Source: Calothrix sp. NIES-2100 (GTDB lineage Bacteria > Cyanobacteriota > Cyanobacteriia > Cyanobacteriales > Nostocaceae). From it: a stretch of 64,000 nt of DNA. The notes below the pieces were generated by a model that saw only the letters and a program-made list of their open reading frames with translations, was not told the DNA's origin and searched no databases. The DNA lies in the NCBI RefSeq assembly GCF_002368195.1, contig NZ_AP018178.1, positions 7,204,645 through 7,268,644 of the forward strand, read 5' to 3'. The position numbers and the translations under genes were made by a program. Below, one piece after another: positions 1 through 8,328 of this stretch (position 1 is its first letter; the number at the start of each line of letters is the position of its first letter).

Positions 1-240
1 CGTCCTTCTGTTTTAGACCCAGCTGGTGTGGCTGTACAATCTGGTCTCAAGCAACTCGGATATGACAATGTTGAACAGGTGCGGATTGGTAAGTACATTG
101 AATTGACCATAACCTCGACACAAGAAGCTAAAGCGCGTCAAGACCTCGATCACATCTGTGACCAAATGCTCGCCAATCCAGTAATTGAAAATTATCGTTT
201 TGAATTGATAGAAGTCGAAACACAGACGGGGGTGTTTTAG
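1..240 (+). CDS. purS: Phosphoribosylformylglycinamidine synthase subunit PurS (5-prime truncated by window)
   Basis: The frame is open from base 1 (RPSVLDPAGVAVQSGL...), so the true start lies upstream and 79 codons are visible. The PurS hallmarks are RPSVLDPAG, a G-Y-x-V-x-V-R-G/I-K strand and a C-terminal E-Y/N-Y-x-F/E-L-I-E segment. PurS is the small subunit of the PurSQL complex, which converts FGAR to FGAM with glutamine in step four of purine synthesis. PurS dimers bridge PurL and PurQ. The next plus-strand gene is purQ, 180 bases on, so the two are probably co-transcribed. The internal GTG at 28 is not the start, because family members carry the preceding residues. Confidence 0.93.
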   Translation, partial: RPSVLDPAGVAVQSGLKQLGYDNVEQVRIGKYIELTITSTQEAKARQDLDHICDQMLANPVIENYRFELIEVETQTGVF

Positions 241-420
241 GGACTAGGGGCTAGGGACTAGGGGCTAGGGACTAGGGGAGCAGGGGAGCAGGGGAGCAGG
301 GGGTAGGGGAGCAGGGGGCAGGGGAGAAATAATTGATGAATCTTAGCCCAATGCCCAATGCCCAATGCCCCATGACCATTGACCATTGACAAATGACAAA
401 TGACCATTGACCATTGACAA
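241..420. repeat. Low-complexity spacer between purS and purQ
   Basis: The spacer is made of iterated short motifs: a GGGACTAGGGGCTA-type run, a GGGGAGCA run, AATGCCC heptamers around 347-372, and TTGACAAATGACAAATGACCA repeats up to the purQ start. These are the short tandemly repeated sequences typical of filamentous cyanobacterial spacers. No promoter or terminator was recognised. Confidence 0.8.
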
Positions 421-1098
421 ATGACAAAATTCGGTGTAATAGTTTTTCCGGGTTCTAATTGCGATCGCGATGTTGCTTATGTAACCAGAGACTTACTTGG
501 GCAACCGACTCGCATGGTTTGGCATCAAGAGACTGATATTGCTGATTTGGATGTGATTGTCATCCCTGGTGGCTTTAGTTACGGGGATTATTTACGTTGT
601 GGTGCGATCGCCCGATTTTCGCCAGTAATGCAGCAGGTAGTCGAACATGCCCAAAAGGGTAAGTTTGTCTTGGGTATTTGCAATGGTTTTCAAGTATTAA
701 CTGAGGCAGGCTTGTTACCAGGAATACTCACCAGAAATCAGGATTTACATTTTATCTGCGATCGCCTTCCTCTCAAAGTTGAGCGTACCAATTTACCTTG
801 GACGCAAGCCTATACAACTGGTGAAATTATTACCGTACCAGTTGCCCACGGGGAAGGTCGATACTATGCGGATCAAGCTACTCTGGCAGCACTGGAAGAT
901 AACGGGCAAGTAGTGTTCCGTTATGCAGGCGAGAACCCCAACGGTTCATTGAACAACATTGCCGGGATTTGTAACCGTCAGGGCAATGTTTTGGGCATGA
1001 TGCCGCACCCTGAAAGAGCCTCTGACCCGATTTTAGGCGGTAATGATGGTTTGAGGCTATTTCAAAGTTTATTAGATAAGGTGGCTGCGATCGCCTAG
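421..1098 (+). CDS. purQ: Phosphoribosylformylglycinamidine synthase subunit PurQ (glutamine amidotransferase)
   Basis: This 225-residue class I (triad) glutamine amidotransferase releases ammonia from glutamine for FGAM synthesis by the PurSQL complex. The nucleophile Cys87 lies in GICNGFQ, and the His196/Glu198 pair lies in PHPE near the C-terminus. The N-terminal GVIVFPGSNCDRD is diagnostic of PurQ rather than of other class I amidotransferases. Length is normal for the family. The ATG at 421 directly follows a TTGACAAATGACAA repeat, and no clear Shine-Dalgarno was seen. It lies downstream of purS on the same strand. Confidence 0.97.
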   Translation: MTKFGVIVFPGSNCDRDVAYVTRDLLGQPTRMVWHQETDIADLDVIVIPGGFSYGDYLRCGAIARFSPVMQQVVEHAQKGKFVLGICNGFQVLTEAGLLPGILTRNQDLHFICDRLPLKVERTNLPWTQAYTTGEIITVPVAHGEGRYYADQATLAALEDNGQVVFRYAGENPNGSLNNIAGICNRQGNVLGMMPHPERASDPILGGNDGLRLFQSLLDKVAAIA

Positions 1099-1137
1099 TG
1101 TTCGTAGTCAACACTACTGAAAAATCCACCGACTGAA

Positions 1138-1201
1138 GTAGGGGCACGGCATCAGTAAGATTACTCCATACACGAAAAGATTTTGGATGCCGTGCCCTTA
1201 C
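1138..1201. repeat. MITE-like inverted repeat (GTAGGGGCACGGCATC type)
   Basis: The left arm 1138-1153 (GTAGGGGCACGGCATC) pairs with the right arm 1186-1201 (GATGCCGTGCCCTTAC) at 15 of 16 positions across a 32-base loop. No T-run follows, so it is not an obvious intrinsic terminator, although it sits just after purQ. It belongs to the same style of GTAGGG-ended hairpin as those at 8173-8238 and 21087-21105. Confidence 0.7.
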
Positions 1202-1242
1202 GAACTTATTTTCCGAGACAAATGACTATTGACTATTGACAA

Positions 1243-1497
1243 ATGCCTAAAAAACAGAAATTTCCTTACCTCCTGGGTTCTAAATGGACAGCCCAGCAAA
1301 AAGTAGATGGTTGGCGACATTTCCAAGTCGTCAATCGGAAAAATCAAGGTAATTGGGTTTACGCTGAAATGGTTTCAGCGTGCGATCCAAAAGTTCGTTT
1401 CTGGCTTAATGCCAAATTATTACAAGATAACTCCCAGTGGCAAGCGGGCTGGCAACCACTCAAAGAAATAGCACAACTCGAAAACGATGTGTCTTAA
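1243..1497 (+). CDS. Small Trp-rich conserved protein (TIGR02450/DUF2389-like)
   Basis: This 84-residue protein has six tryptophans and opens with KQKFPYLLGSKWTA, followed by GWRHFQVVNRK. That pattern matches the small Trp-rich family annotated as TIGR02450/DUF2389 in cyanobacteria and proteobacteria. The assignment is from memory of the family pattern. The function is unknown; there is no signal peptide or membrane segment, so it is probably cytosolic. The ATG at 1243 follows another TTGACAAATG repeat. It lies downstream of purQ but is separated from it by an inverted repeat, so co-transcription is uncertain. Confidence 0.8.
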   Translation: MPKKQKFPYLLGSKWTAQQKVDGWRHFQVVNRKNQGNWVYAEMVSACDPKVRFWLNAKLLQDNSQWQAGWQPLKEIAQLENDVS

Positions 1498-1593
1498 TTT
1501 GCCCAAGAGGAGGCAGAGGGGCAGAGGGGACAAGGGAAGGGGGGCAAGGGAGATGGGGGAGACAAAGAGACGCTGAGACGGGGAGAAATAATA

Positions 1594-1642
1594 AATGCCC
1601 AATGCCCAATGCCCAATGCCCAATGCCCAATGCCCAATGCCC
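1594..1642. repeat. Heptanucleotide tandem repeat, AATGCCC x7
   Basis: Seven exact head-to-tail copies of AATGCCC (49 bases) form a short tandemly repeated repetitive (STRR-type) element. The same heptamer recurs near 347-372, 33887-33936 and 62910-62950. Confidence 0.95.
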
Positions 1643-2391
1643 AATAACTACTAATTTAAAAATTTAATAATTTGTTGCATATAAAAAGCAATTACATCAA
1701 AAATTCTTTGATTACAATTAGACAACCTTTTAGGTTACTGCCATATCAACAAAGCTCGCCTTTTTGTGCTATCAGGATTTTAGCTAGCCAATCAGGCGGG
1801 CTTTTTATTTCTAGCCTCAGGCTTCTGTACTGGTGGACTTTGGTTCCTCGCATCAAAATAAAAGCAAAACCAGGACTGTTATCGCCTAAATCCCCAGGCT
1901 TACCCTAGCTGAAGCTTCTAAGCTGCGGCTTTCAACCTCAGAGGCTTCCTGGGTAAAATTGAACATCTTTGTGCGTTGTCTGTACATCTGAGACCTTAAG
2001 TCCTGGGATCTGTTGATTCAAAATCGAAATAGAGGTTGATTGGCTCTCAGCGGTCGAGATAATCATTATCTAATTCAATGGAAACCATTGATAAAACTCT
2101 ATTTAAGCATTTTGTCTTTTGTAACTATTTTTATAAAATTAATAAACAAAAAAATATAAAATCTGTTTTTTAGATTATTGAATTATTTTTACAGCTTTTT
2201 GTATATATTTATCCTTTAATAAAGGTTAATACGTCATTTATAGGCATTTTTCATATTTAAAGCCCCTTTATTTTCCTTGTGATTTGGACAATAATGACAA
2301 CCACAAGACCTCACGCATCGCCATATCAGGCTAGGTGAAGGCAAATGTTTCAGCCAAAAGTTTGACAATAAACTATAAGAGGCAAACAACA
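1643..2391. other. Long spacer upstream of chlL
   Basis: There is no convincing gene. A terminator-like hairpin has arms at 1754-1760 and 1795-1801 (GCTCGCC/GGCGGGC, one G-T pair, long loop) followed by CTTTTTATTT. The stretch from about 2080 to 2270 is very AT-rich and would suit a chlL promoter region, but no clean -10/-35 or NtcA (GTA-N8-TAC) site could be assigned. The chlL ribosome-binding site AAGAGG is at 2377-2382. Confidence 0.5.
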
Positions 2392-3258
2392 GTGAAACTA
2401 GCAGTTTATGGAAAAGGTGGAATCGGCAAATCCACAACTAGCTGTAACATCTCAGTCGCCCTAGCAAAACGCGGCAAGAAAGTGTTGCAAATTGGCTGCG
2501 ACCCCAAGCATGACAGTACCTTTACCCTTACCGGATTTTTAATTCCGACAATTATTGATACCCTGCAAGAAAAGGACTACCACTACGAAGACGTTTGGCC
2601 AGAAGATGTAATTTACAAAGGCTACGGTGGTGTTGATTGCGTTGAGGCAGGCGGGCCACCAGCAGGTGCGGGATGTGGTGGATACGTAGTCGGCGAAACC
2701 GTGAAACTACTGAAAGAACTCAACGCCTTTGACACATACGACGTAATTCTGTTTGACGTACTAGGCGACGTTGTTTGCGGTGGTTTTGCAGCACCACTCA
2801 ACTATGCTGATTACTGCATGATAGTAACCGACAACGGCTTTGATGCTTTATTTGCTGCCAATCGGATTGCAGCTTCAGTCAGAGAAAAAGCACGGACTCA
2901 CCCACTGCGCCTAGCGGGTTTAATTGGTAATCGCACCTCCAAACGCGATTTAATCGAGAAATATATAGAAGCAGTACCAATGCCAGTTTTGGAGGTTCTG
3001 CCTTTAATTGAAGATATCCGTGTTTCTCGCGTCAAGGGTAAGACTTTGTTTGAAATGGCAGAATCTGACCCATCTTTGAACTACGTTTGCGATTACTATC
3101 TCAATATTGCCGACCAAATTCTGGCACGGCCAGAAGGTGTTGTCCCGAATGATGCTCAAGATAGAGAATTGTTCTCTTTGTTATCTGATTTTTATTTAAA
3201 TCCGAGTAAACCCCAGGTACGTAATCCGGAAGAGGAACTAGACTTGATGATTGTATAA
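2392..3258 (+). CDS. chlL: Light-independent protochlorophyllide reductase, iron-sulfur ATP-binding protein ChlL
   Basis: ChlL is the NifH-like ATPase that passes electrons to the ChlN-ChlB complex for light-independent reduction of protochlorophyllide to chlorophyllide. The P-loop GKGGIGKST is at residues 7-15. The two [4Fe-4S] ligands of the homodimer are Cys95 (GAGCGGY) and Cys129 (DVVCGG). The longest reading frame opens at 2335, but I choose the GTG at 2392. It gives the family N-terminus MKLAVYGKGGIGK and 288 residues, and AAGAGG lies 9 bases upstream. A DUF5331-like gene and chlN follow on the same strand, consistent with one operon. Confidence 0.96.
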   Translation: MKLAVYGKGGIGKSTTSCNISVALAKRGKKVLQIGCDPKHDSTFTLTGFLIPTIIDTLQEKDYHYEDVWPEDVIYKGYGGVDCVEAGGPPAGAGCGGYVVGETVKLLKELNAFDTYDVILFDVLGDVVCGGFAAPLNYADYCMIVTDNGFDALFAANRIAASVREKARTHPLRLAGLIGNRTSKRDLIEKYIEAVPMPVLEVLPLIEDIRVSRVKGKTLFEMAESDPSLNYVCDYYLNIADQILARPEGVVPNDAQDRELFSLLSDFYLNPSKPQVRNPEEELDLMIV

Positions 3259-3288
3259 ATCATCAAATTCTCAGGATGGGGAATTAAT

Positions 3289-4029
3289 ATGGCTTTCTTT
3301 CATAGCTTTACAGAGTCAATAAAGCAAAAGTGGTTACTGTTTTTCCAGACAAATCGTGATTGGATTACTCTCCACATGGAAGTGGAATCAGTGTACACCC
3401 CTGATGGCGGGAAGCGACCACCTTCTTACCTCATCCTGGGAGTTATCAATGCGCTGGAACCAAAGCTAGCGCAGTTGATGCTACCTTTTTCCAGATTGAA
3501 TCCTGATGCTGATACCCTAATTGAAGTACTGGATTTGCATTTCGACCCAGACATTGCTCTTGGTAACCGCTATATTCACAAAGTAGATGCAGATAACTAC
3601 CGACATGATGCAGTAGGCATCATTAACGAAAATTTTCAAGATGAGACATTAAAAAATGCTCATCTCAGTAGTTTTGCAGATGCGGCGATTGCTCAAGAAT
3701 TTACCATCGTCGGTTCTGCTCCAACCTCAAATGGACTGAATGGAAAAAACTCAAAAGATGAGTCCCAAAGTACATCCAGCGGAGATTTAGATGAGTTTGG
3801 TGAGATTTCCTTCGATACGACCATTGCATCGGAAATCAAGCTAGACGAGCAGGTACTTGAAGATTTGAACTCAACAGACGAGAACGCTTTTAGTGATGTG
3901 TTATCGGATGTCTGGGGCGATGAAACAGCACTGCAAAAGGGTGATGACAACAATGAATTTTTAGGGGAAGAACTGCCATCTGGCGTTTTTGATGAATCGG
4001 AAATGGCTCGTCTCTTCCCCAACGCTTAA
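3289..4029 (+). CDS. DUF5331-like protein of unknown function between chlL and chlN
   Basis: This is a 246-residue protein. Residues 1-95 form a conserved module with K-Q-K-W-L-x-F-F-Q-x-N-R-x-W, a Tyr/Gly-rich GGKRPPS turn, LEP, and LxFDPDIAL. The rest is acidic, Ser/Asp-rich and probably disordered. No signal peptide or membrane segment was seen. The N-terminal module matches that of the protein at 36135-37016, so the two are paralogues. I associate the pattern with the cyanobacterial DUF5331 family, from memory. It sits 30 bases after chlL and 152 before chlN, which suggests a role with dark protochlorophyllide reductase, but this is inferred from position only. Confidence 0.75.
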   Translation: MAFFHSFTESIKQKWLLFFQTNRDWITLHMEVESVYTPDGGKRPPSYLILGVINALEPKLAQLMLPFSRLNPDADTLIEVLDLHFDPDIALGNRYIHKVDADNYRHDAVGIINENFQDETLKNAHLSSFADAAIAQEFTIVGSAPTSNGLNGKNSKDESQSTSSGDLDEFGEISFDTTIASEIKLDEQVLEDLNSTDENAFSDVLSDVWGDETALQKGDDNNEFLGEELPSGVFDESEMARLFPNA

Positions 4030-4181
4030 ATTATTAGCGTTCCTGTTGAATTTAGGGATTGCTGACTGGTGCTATGTGCCACATCACAGGAATTTGGGGA
4101 GAGAATCATTCTTTCCCCATAAACCTACCCGATATTCACCTGCCTTGTTCGCTTTAAAAATCAAGGGGAGAAATAACCAAA

Positions 4182-5585
4182 ATGACTGTCGCTCAACAAC
4201 CAGAAGCTTTAAACTTTGAGTGTGAAACTGGAAATTACCACACCTTTTGCCCAATTAGCTGCGTGGCGTGGTTATACCAAAAAATTGAAGATAGTTTCTT
4301 TTTGGTGATTGGAACCAAGACTTGCGGGTACTTCCTGCAAAACGCGATGGGGGTGATGATTTTTGCTGAACCCCGTTATGCAATGGCAGAGTTGGAAGAA
4401 GGAGATATTTCGGCACAGCTGAATGATTATGAAGAGTTAAAGCGATTGTGCTTGCAAATTAAACGCGATCGCAACCCTAGTGTAATTGTCTGGATTGGCA
4501 CTTGCACTACGGAAATTATTAAAATGGACTTGGAAGGCTTGGCTCCCAAGTTAGAAGGTGAAATTGGCATTCCCATCGTCGTAGCGCGTGCTAACGGTCT
4601 AGATTACGCCTTCACCCAAGGAGAAGACACTGTCTTAGCCGCTATGGCTAATCGTTGTCCTGATAAAGCGCCAGTGGCGGAAACAGACAAAAACGAACGC
4701 AACGCTATTTCCAAACTGCTCAACTTTGGTAAAAAGAAAGAAGAAGTAGTTCAAGAAGAATCTGAGTATGTAGATCATCCACCGTTGGTTCTCTTCGGTT
4801 CCCTTCCTGATCCTGTGGTAACTCAGTTAACTCTAGAACTGAAAAAGCAAGGTATTAAGGTTTCTGGCTGGCTACCTGCAAAACGCTTCACTGAATTGCC
4901 AGTCTTGGAAGAAGGCTATTACGTTTCTGGAATTAACCCCTTCCTCAGTCGGACTGCTACTACTTTAATGCGTCGGCGTAAATGCAAACTCATCGGCGCA
5001 CCCTTTCCCATTGGCCCTGATGGTACTCGTGCTTGGATTGAGAAAATTTGCTCTGTGTTCGGTATTACTCCCACAGGTTTAGATGAACGGGAAGCACAAA
5101 TCTGGGCAGGTTTAGAAGAATACGTCAAATTAATTCGCGGCAAATCTGTATTCTTCATGGGTGATAACTTGCTGGAAATCTCCTTAGCACGCTTCTTGGT
5201 TCGCTGTGGGATGACAGTTCCCGAAATTGGGATTCCTTACATGGATAAGCGCTATCAAGCTGCTGAGTTGGCGCTACTAGAGCAAACTTGTAAAGAAATG
5301 GGCGTACCCCTACCGAAGATTGTTGAGAAGCCAGATAATTACAACCAAGTTCAGCGTATTTATCAGTTGAAGCCAGACTTAGTAATTACTGGTATGGCTC
5401 ATGCTAACCCACTCGAAGCTAGGGGTATAAATACTAAGTGGTCTGTAGAGTTTACATTTGCGCAAATTCACGGATTTGGCAATGCCCGTGACATTCTGGA
5501 ATTGGTCACTCGTCCCCTACGTCGAAATAACAGCTTAAAAGATTTAGGTTGGGATAAGTTGGTCAAAGAAGAAGCAAAAATTTAG
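4182..5585 (+). CDS. chlN: Light-independent protochlorophyllide reductase subunit N
   Basis: This 467-residue NifD-like subunit forms the ChlN2-ChlB2 catalytic core that binds protochlorophyllide. Cys23 (FCPISC), Cys48 (TKTCGY) and Cys108 (GTCTTE) have the spacing of the three ChlN cysteines that, with one ChlB aspartate, hold the NB-cluster. A charged insert around residues 175-200 (KKKEEVVQEE) looks lineage-specific. The ATG at 4182 is preceded by AAGGGGAG at good spacing. chlB is not in the window. A strong terminator follows at 5629. Confidence 0.97.
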   Translation: MTVAQQPEALNFECETGNYHTFCPISCVAWLYQKIEDSFFLVIGTKTCGYFLQNAMGVMIFAEPRYAMAELEEGDISAQLNDYEELKRLCLQIKRDRNPSVIVWIGTCTTEIIKMDLEGLAPKLEGEIGIPIVVARANGLDYAFTQGEDTVLAAMANRCPDKAPVAETDKNERNAISKLLNFGKKKEEVVQEESEYVDHPPLVLFGSLPDPVVTQLTLELKKQGIKVSGWLPAKRFTELPVLEEGYYVSGINPFLSRTATTLMRRRKCKLIGAPFPIGPDGTRAWIEKICSVFGITPTGLDEREAQIWAGLEEYVKLIRGKSVFFMGDNLLEISLARFLVRCGMTVPEIGIPYMDKRYQAAELALLEQTCKEMGVPLPKIVEKPDNYNQVQRIYQLKPDLVITGMAHANPLEARGINTKWSVEFTFAQIHGFGNARDILELVTRPLRRNNSLKDLGWDKLVKEEAKI

Positions 5586-5628
5586 AATTCGAGATTAATC
5601 AAGCAACACTATAAAAGTATCTGAGTAG

Positions 5629-5656
5629 AGGCGAACATCATGTTCGCCTTTTTTTG
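5629..5656 (+). terminator. Intrinsic terminator of the chlL-chlN operon
   Basis: A perfect 9-bp stem AGGCGAACA/TGTTCGCCT (5629-5637 and 5641-5649) with a TCA loop is followed by a run of eight T. It lies 44 bases after the chlN stop. Confidence 0.9.
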
Positions 5657-5930
5657 TCAGAATACTAGCTGAAAACCCTTCAGGATGTCTCTTTGGGAGT
5701 CCAACAATTTTGGATTTTAGATTTTAATTTTTAGATTAATTGACGAATTATCTAATCCAAAATCACGCCACTTGCTACAACACTCTTAACCTGCACAACC
5801 CAGTGGCTCCAAAATTCAAAATCTAAAATTCGGTTAGCCACATAGGTAAAAGATAAAAGCTGAAATCTAGGATTTTTAGCTACTAGCAATGTTTTTCATC
5901 CTTGAGACTTCAGACTTCAGACTTCATCCT

Positions 5931-6164
5931 TTAAAGAACTACTTCATCGTGTTGATAATCAACAATAATCTCAAAGCTAGTGTGAGGTATCACCTGGCGT
6001 AAGTGTCGCAAATATCCATCAGCATCAGAACGAGTGCGGAATCTAGCCACAATCACTGGTTTTGTATCAGGAGTAATACGAGTGATTGCCCAAGCATTCA
6101 AGCGGTTTCTGTAAGCTTTTGCTTGATTTTCTGTTGTGGAATCGTAATCGGTATTTTGTGGCAT
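5931..6164 (-). CDS. Small hypothetical protein
   Basis: This 77-residue protein has a coherent globular pattern. RLNAWAITRITPDTKPVIVARFRTRSDAD looks like beta-strand, turn and helix, followed by YLRHLRQVIP and a strand FEIIVDY. No known family was recognised with confidence, but similar small proteins with an arginine-rich RFRTRSDADGYL segment occur in filamentous cyanobacteria (recollection). There is no signal or membrane segment. The ATG is at 6164 and only a weak AGGGA is seen upstream. It is transcribed towards the chlN terminator, so it is a separate unit. Confidence 0.6.
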   Translation of the reverse strand: MPQNTDYDSTTENQAKAYRNRLNAWAITRITPDTKPVIVARFRTRSDADGYLRHLRQVIPHTSFEIIVDYQHDEVVL

Positions 6165-6743
6165 GATCTAGATATCCCTACGAGTTAAAGTCAAGGGCGT
6201 TAGTAATTTTCTTTTCAGGGATTTTTACTAACGCTTTTTAAATATTGATGCACCTTTATTAATACATTATTTTTAGCTTGTCAACACTGAGTGTTAAATG
6301 TTTGGTGAAAGCTAAATATTTCATTAGTTGTACTTGTTATGGTCATGGTAACAAATAAAGGGTAAGACCCCTCATTCAGGAGGTAAAAAAAGTATCTTTG
6401 GCATTGTTCGCACTCCTAGCGAGAATCATCGTTACATAACTACTAAAATGGGTGTGACCCCCTAGGAGTCAGAGGTATCATTGTGAGTTTATTGACAAGA
6501 ACAGAATGGTTATTTTTAAACACCTACTGAATAGCTTTGAGACAAATTGCCGGATTGACAATTTAGTACCTAACACTTGAATATATATGTGTCCATTTTT
6601 CCATCTTAATTAAGAAAACCACAGTTGAACATCAAAGCAGCAGAGCTAATTTCCCCAGGATTATGCCTATGGGATTTTTAATCCTGCTCAAAACTAGCAC
6701 AAATGTCTAGATTACTGGCAATTTAAACCTAATCTTTATCAAG
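6165..6743. other. Spacer upstream of the ATP-grasp gene
   Basis: No ORF of useful size is present. A 10-bp inverted repeat, GCGTTAGTAA at 6197-6206 and TTACTAACGC at 6225-6234, is followed by TTTTT, which is terminator-like in the plus direction although no plus-strand gene precedes it. The motif GGGT-NN-GACCCC occurs twice, at 6360-6371 and 6450-6461, each followed by an AGGAG-type sequence. A 15-codon micro-ORF (GTG 6483 to TGA 6530) has AGAGG 7 bases upstream. I cannot show that it is translated. Confidence 0.45.
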
Positions 6744-7733
6744 ATGAAAACACCATTTATAGTATCAATACTGCAAAAAATTGTTGAACAAATAGGAGCA
6801 GTACTATTAATAGATCCAGAATGTAAATTTGTCGGACACATTACTTTTAAAACCGGTAAAACTACTGTTTTTCGGTCAACTCAATTTAACATTAATGGTT
6901 TCGGTGCAGCAGAAATTGCCAAAGATAAAGGTTGCTCTAGTTTTTTTCTCAGGCATTTTGGTTATAGAGTTCCTGAGGGTAAAACATTTTTTAATGATAG
7001 ATTGTGTCAAAAAATCGGCACCTTAAGAAATATGGATGATGGGTTTGATTATGCTAAAGCTTTAAAATTTCCTGTAATTGTTAAGCCACTTAATCTTAGT
7101 CAAGGTATTTTAGTTACTAAAGTTCATAATAAACGAGAATACTATCAAGTAGCCAAAAAAATCTTACAAATAACATCAGGTTTTATTGTTGAAAGATTTC
7201 ATTTTGGTAATGATTACAGAATTGTAGTGCTAGATGATGAGGTAATTATTACCTATCAAAGAATTCCTTTATTTGTAGTAGGGGATGGAAAAGATAGTAT
7301 TTGGGAGCTTTTGCAAAAAAAACAGGTGATTTTGAATAAAGCTGGTAGAAGAATTATCGATTTTGAGGACTTTAGAATCCAAAAAAAGTTAAAAAGACAA
7401 AAGCTATCTTTTAATAGTGTACTCCCGAAAGATACTATTGTCTATCTTTTGGACAATGCAAATTTATCCAGTGGAGGTGAAGCGGTTGATTTAACTGAAA
7501 AAATCCATGCAGATTTCCAAAAATTGGCAATTAAGATCACAAAAGATATGGGTTTAAGATTAGCAGGCGTAGATATTATTACTAGTGATATAACTCAGCC
7601 AATGGAGGATTATATTCTGATTGAAGTTAATGGTTCTCCTGGCTTACTGAATTATGCTTCTTTTGGTGAATTACAAACTAAGAGAGTAGAAAATTTGTAT
7701 CTCAAAGTTCTGCAAGCTATGGAGAATTATTAG
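6744..7733 (+). CDS. ATP-grasp ligase, cyanophycin synthetase/GshF-like
   Basis: This 329-residue protein is an ATP-grasp amide/peptide ligase. Visible are a substrate-side segment ending SSFFLRHFGYRVPEGKTFF (about residues 55-85), an ATP-binding lysine strand FPVIVKPLNLSQGILV (about 110-125), the EDY/IVER hinge region, and the metal-binding end GVDIITSDI...EVNGSPGL (about 275-310). The order and motifs resemble the central ATP-grasp domain of cyanophycin synthetase and bifunctional glutathione synthetases. There is no Mur-ligase domain, so it is not CphA. The substrate is unknown. It is a lone gene; no precursor peptide or transporter is adjacent. The ATG at 6744 has no obvious Shine-Dalgarno. 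Confidence 0.8.
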   Translation: MKTPFIVSILQKIVEQIGAVLLIDPECKFVGHITFKTGKTTVFRSTQFNINGFGAAEIAKDKGCSSFFLRHFGYRVPEGKTFFNDRLCQKIGTLRNMDDGFDYAKALKFPVIVKPLNLSQGILVTKVHNKREYYQVAKKILQITSGFIVERFHFGNDYRIVVLDDEVIITYQRIPLFVVGDGKDSIWELLQKKQVILNKAGRRIIDFEDFRIQKKLKRQKLSFNSVLPKDTIVYLLDNANLSSGGEAVDLTEKIHADFQKLAIKITKDMGLRLAGVDIITSDITQPMEDYILIEVNGSPGLLNYASFGELQTKRVENLYLKVLQAMENY

Positions 7734-7773
7734 TAATTCGTAATTTGTAATTCGTAATTCGTAGTTAACAACA

Positions 7774-7806
7774 AGATCCCCGACTTCTTAAAAAAGTCGG
7801 GAATCT
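7774..7806 (+). terminator. Hairpin after the ATP-grasp gene
   Basis: Arms AGATCCCCGACTT (7774-7786) and AAGTCGGGAATCT (7794-7806) pair at 12 of 13 positions. There is no T-run, so termination is only possible. This CCCGACTT hairpin type is also common as a dispersed repeat in such genomes. Confidence 0.45.
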
Positions 7807-7980
7807 GAGTTTATCGATTTTGATGATTTCGTAGTTAGTATTTTATTGCTGGAAAATGCACGATTGAAGTTCTGACTACAAATGGAGTTTTATAAAGTTT
7901 CTGTGATTAATCTAATTCTTCCTGATATCACTAAATCATGATGGAGATAGATATGGTAGATGCACCTTAATTTTAACTAC

Positions 7981-8011
7981 AGTCCTCAGCTTTAGGTTGG
8001 GGACTTTTTTT
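7981..8011 (+). terminator. Terminator-like hairpin, no obvious gene upstream
   Basis: AGTCCTCA (7981-7988) and TGGGGACT (7998-8005) pair with one G-T, followed by seven T. It lies 250 bases after the ATP-grasp stop. It could end a long 3-prime UTR or a small RNA starting in 7830-7960. Confidence 0.6.
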
Positions 8012-8172
8012 ATGGATTGCGGAAGTCCCCACCTTCAATGTACTCATAAGTGGGGATTGTGAGCAGGTGATAACGATTGCATCCAGTATTGATTTTTTGC
8101 TATGCAAAAACGTTAAAGTCGTTGACGGTTGACGGTTCACAGTTAACAGTTAACACTCAACCGTCAACCGTC

Positions 8173-8238
8173 TGTAGGGGCGGGTTCTGTGAGATATTCA
8201 CGCCGAAAACAGATATGTTGATTAAACCCGCCCCTACA
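8173..8238. repeat. MITE-like element with TGTAGGGGCGGGTT inverted ends
   Basis: A perfect 14-bp inverted repeat TGTAGGGGCGGGTT/AACCCGCCCCTACA (8173-8186 and 8225-8238) encloses 38 bases. There is no coding capacity. The ends resemble those of the other GTAGGG-type elements in the window. Confidence 0.8.
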
Positions 8239-8328
8239 ACAAGAGTAATGGAATATTTTTTGACTTGGAAGTCCCTTAAGAGTCAACGCTATTTTCAAGA
8301 CAGAGTACGCAGAGAATAAAAGATAAGT

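Larger units (their letters stand above)
7734..8328. other. Spacer with hairpins and short repeats
   Basis: There is no supportable gene. It contains TAATTCGTAATTTG repeats (7734-7765), a hairpin at 7774-7806, a terminator-like hairpin at 7981-8011, direct GTTGACGGTTGACGGTT and CAGTTAACAGTTAAC runs near 8115-8170, and the inverted repeat at 8173-8238. The open frame from 8077 to 8319 is built from these repeats. Confidence 0.6.

Noticed and set aside
6744..7733. RiPP (microviridin-type) ATP-grasp ligase
   Set aside because: The motifs fit CphA/GshF-type ligases better, and no precursor peptide with a microviridin core is nearby.
8077..8319. 80-codon frame
   Set aside because: Composed of GTTGACGGTT repeats and the MITE-like element.
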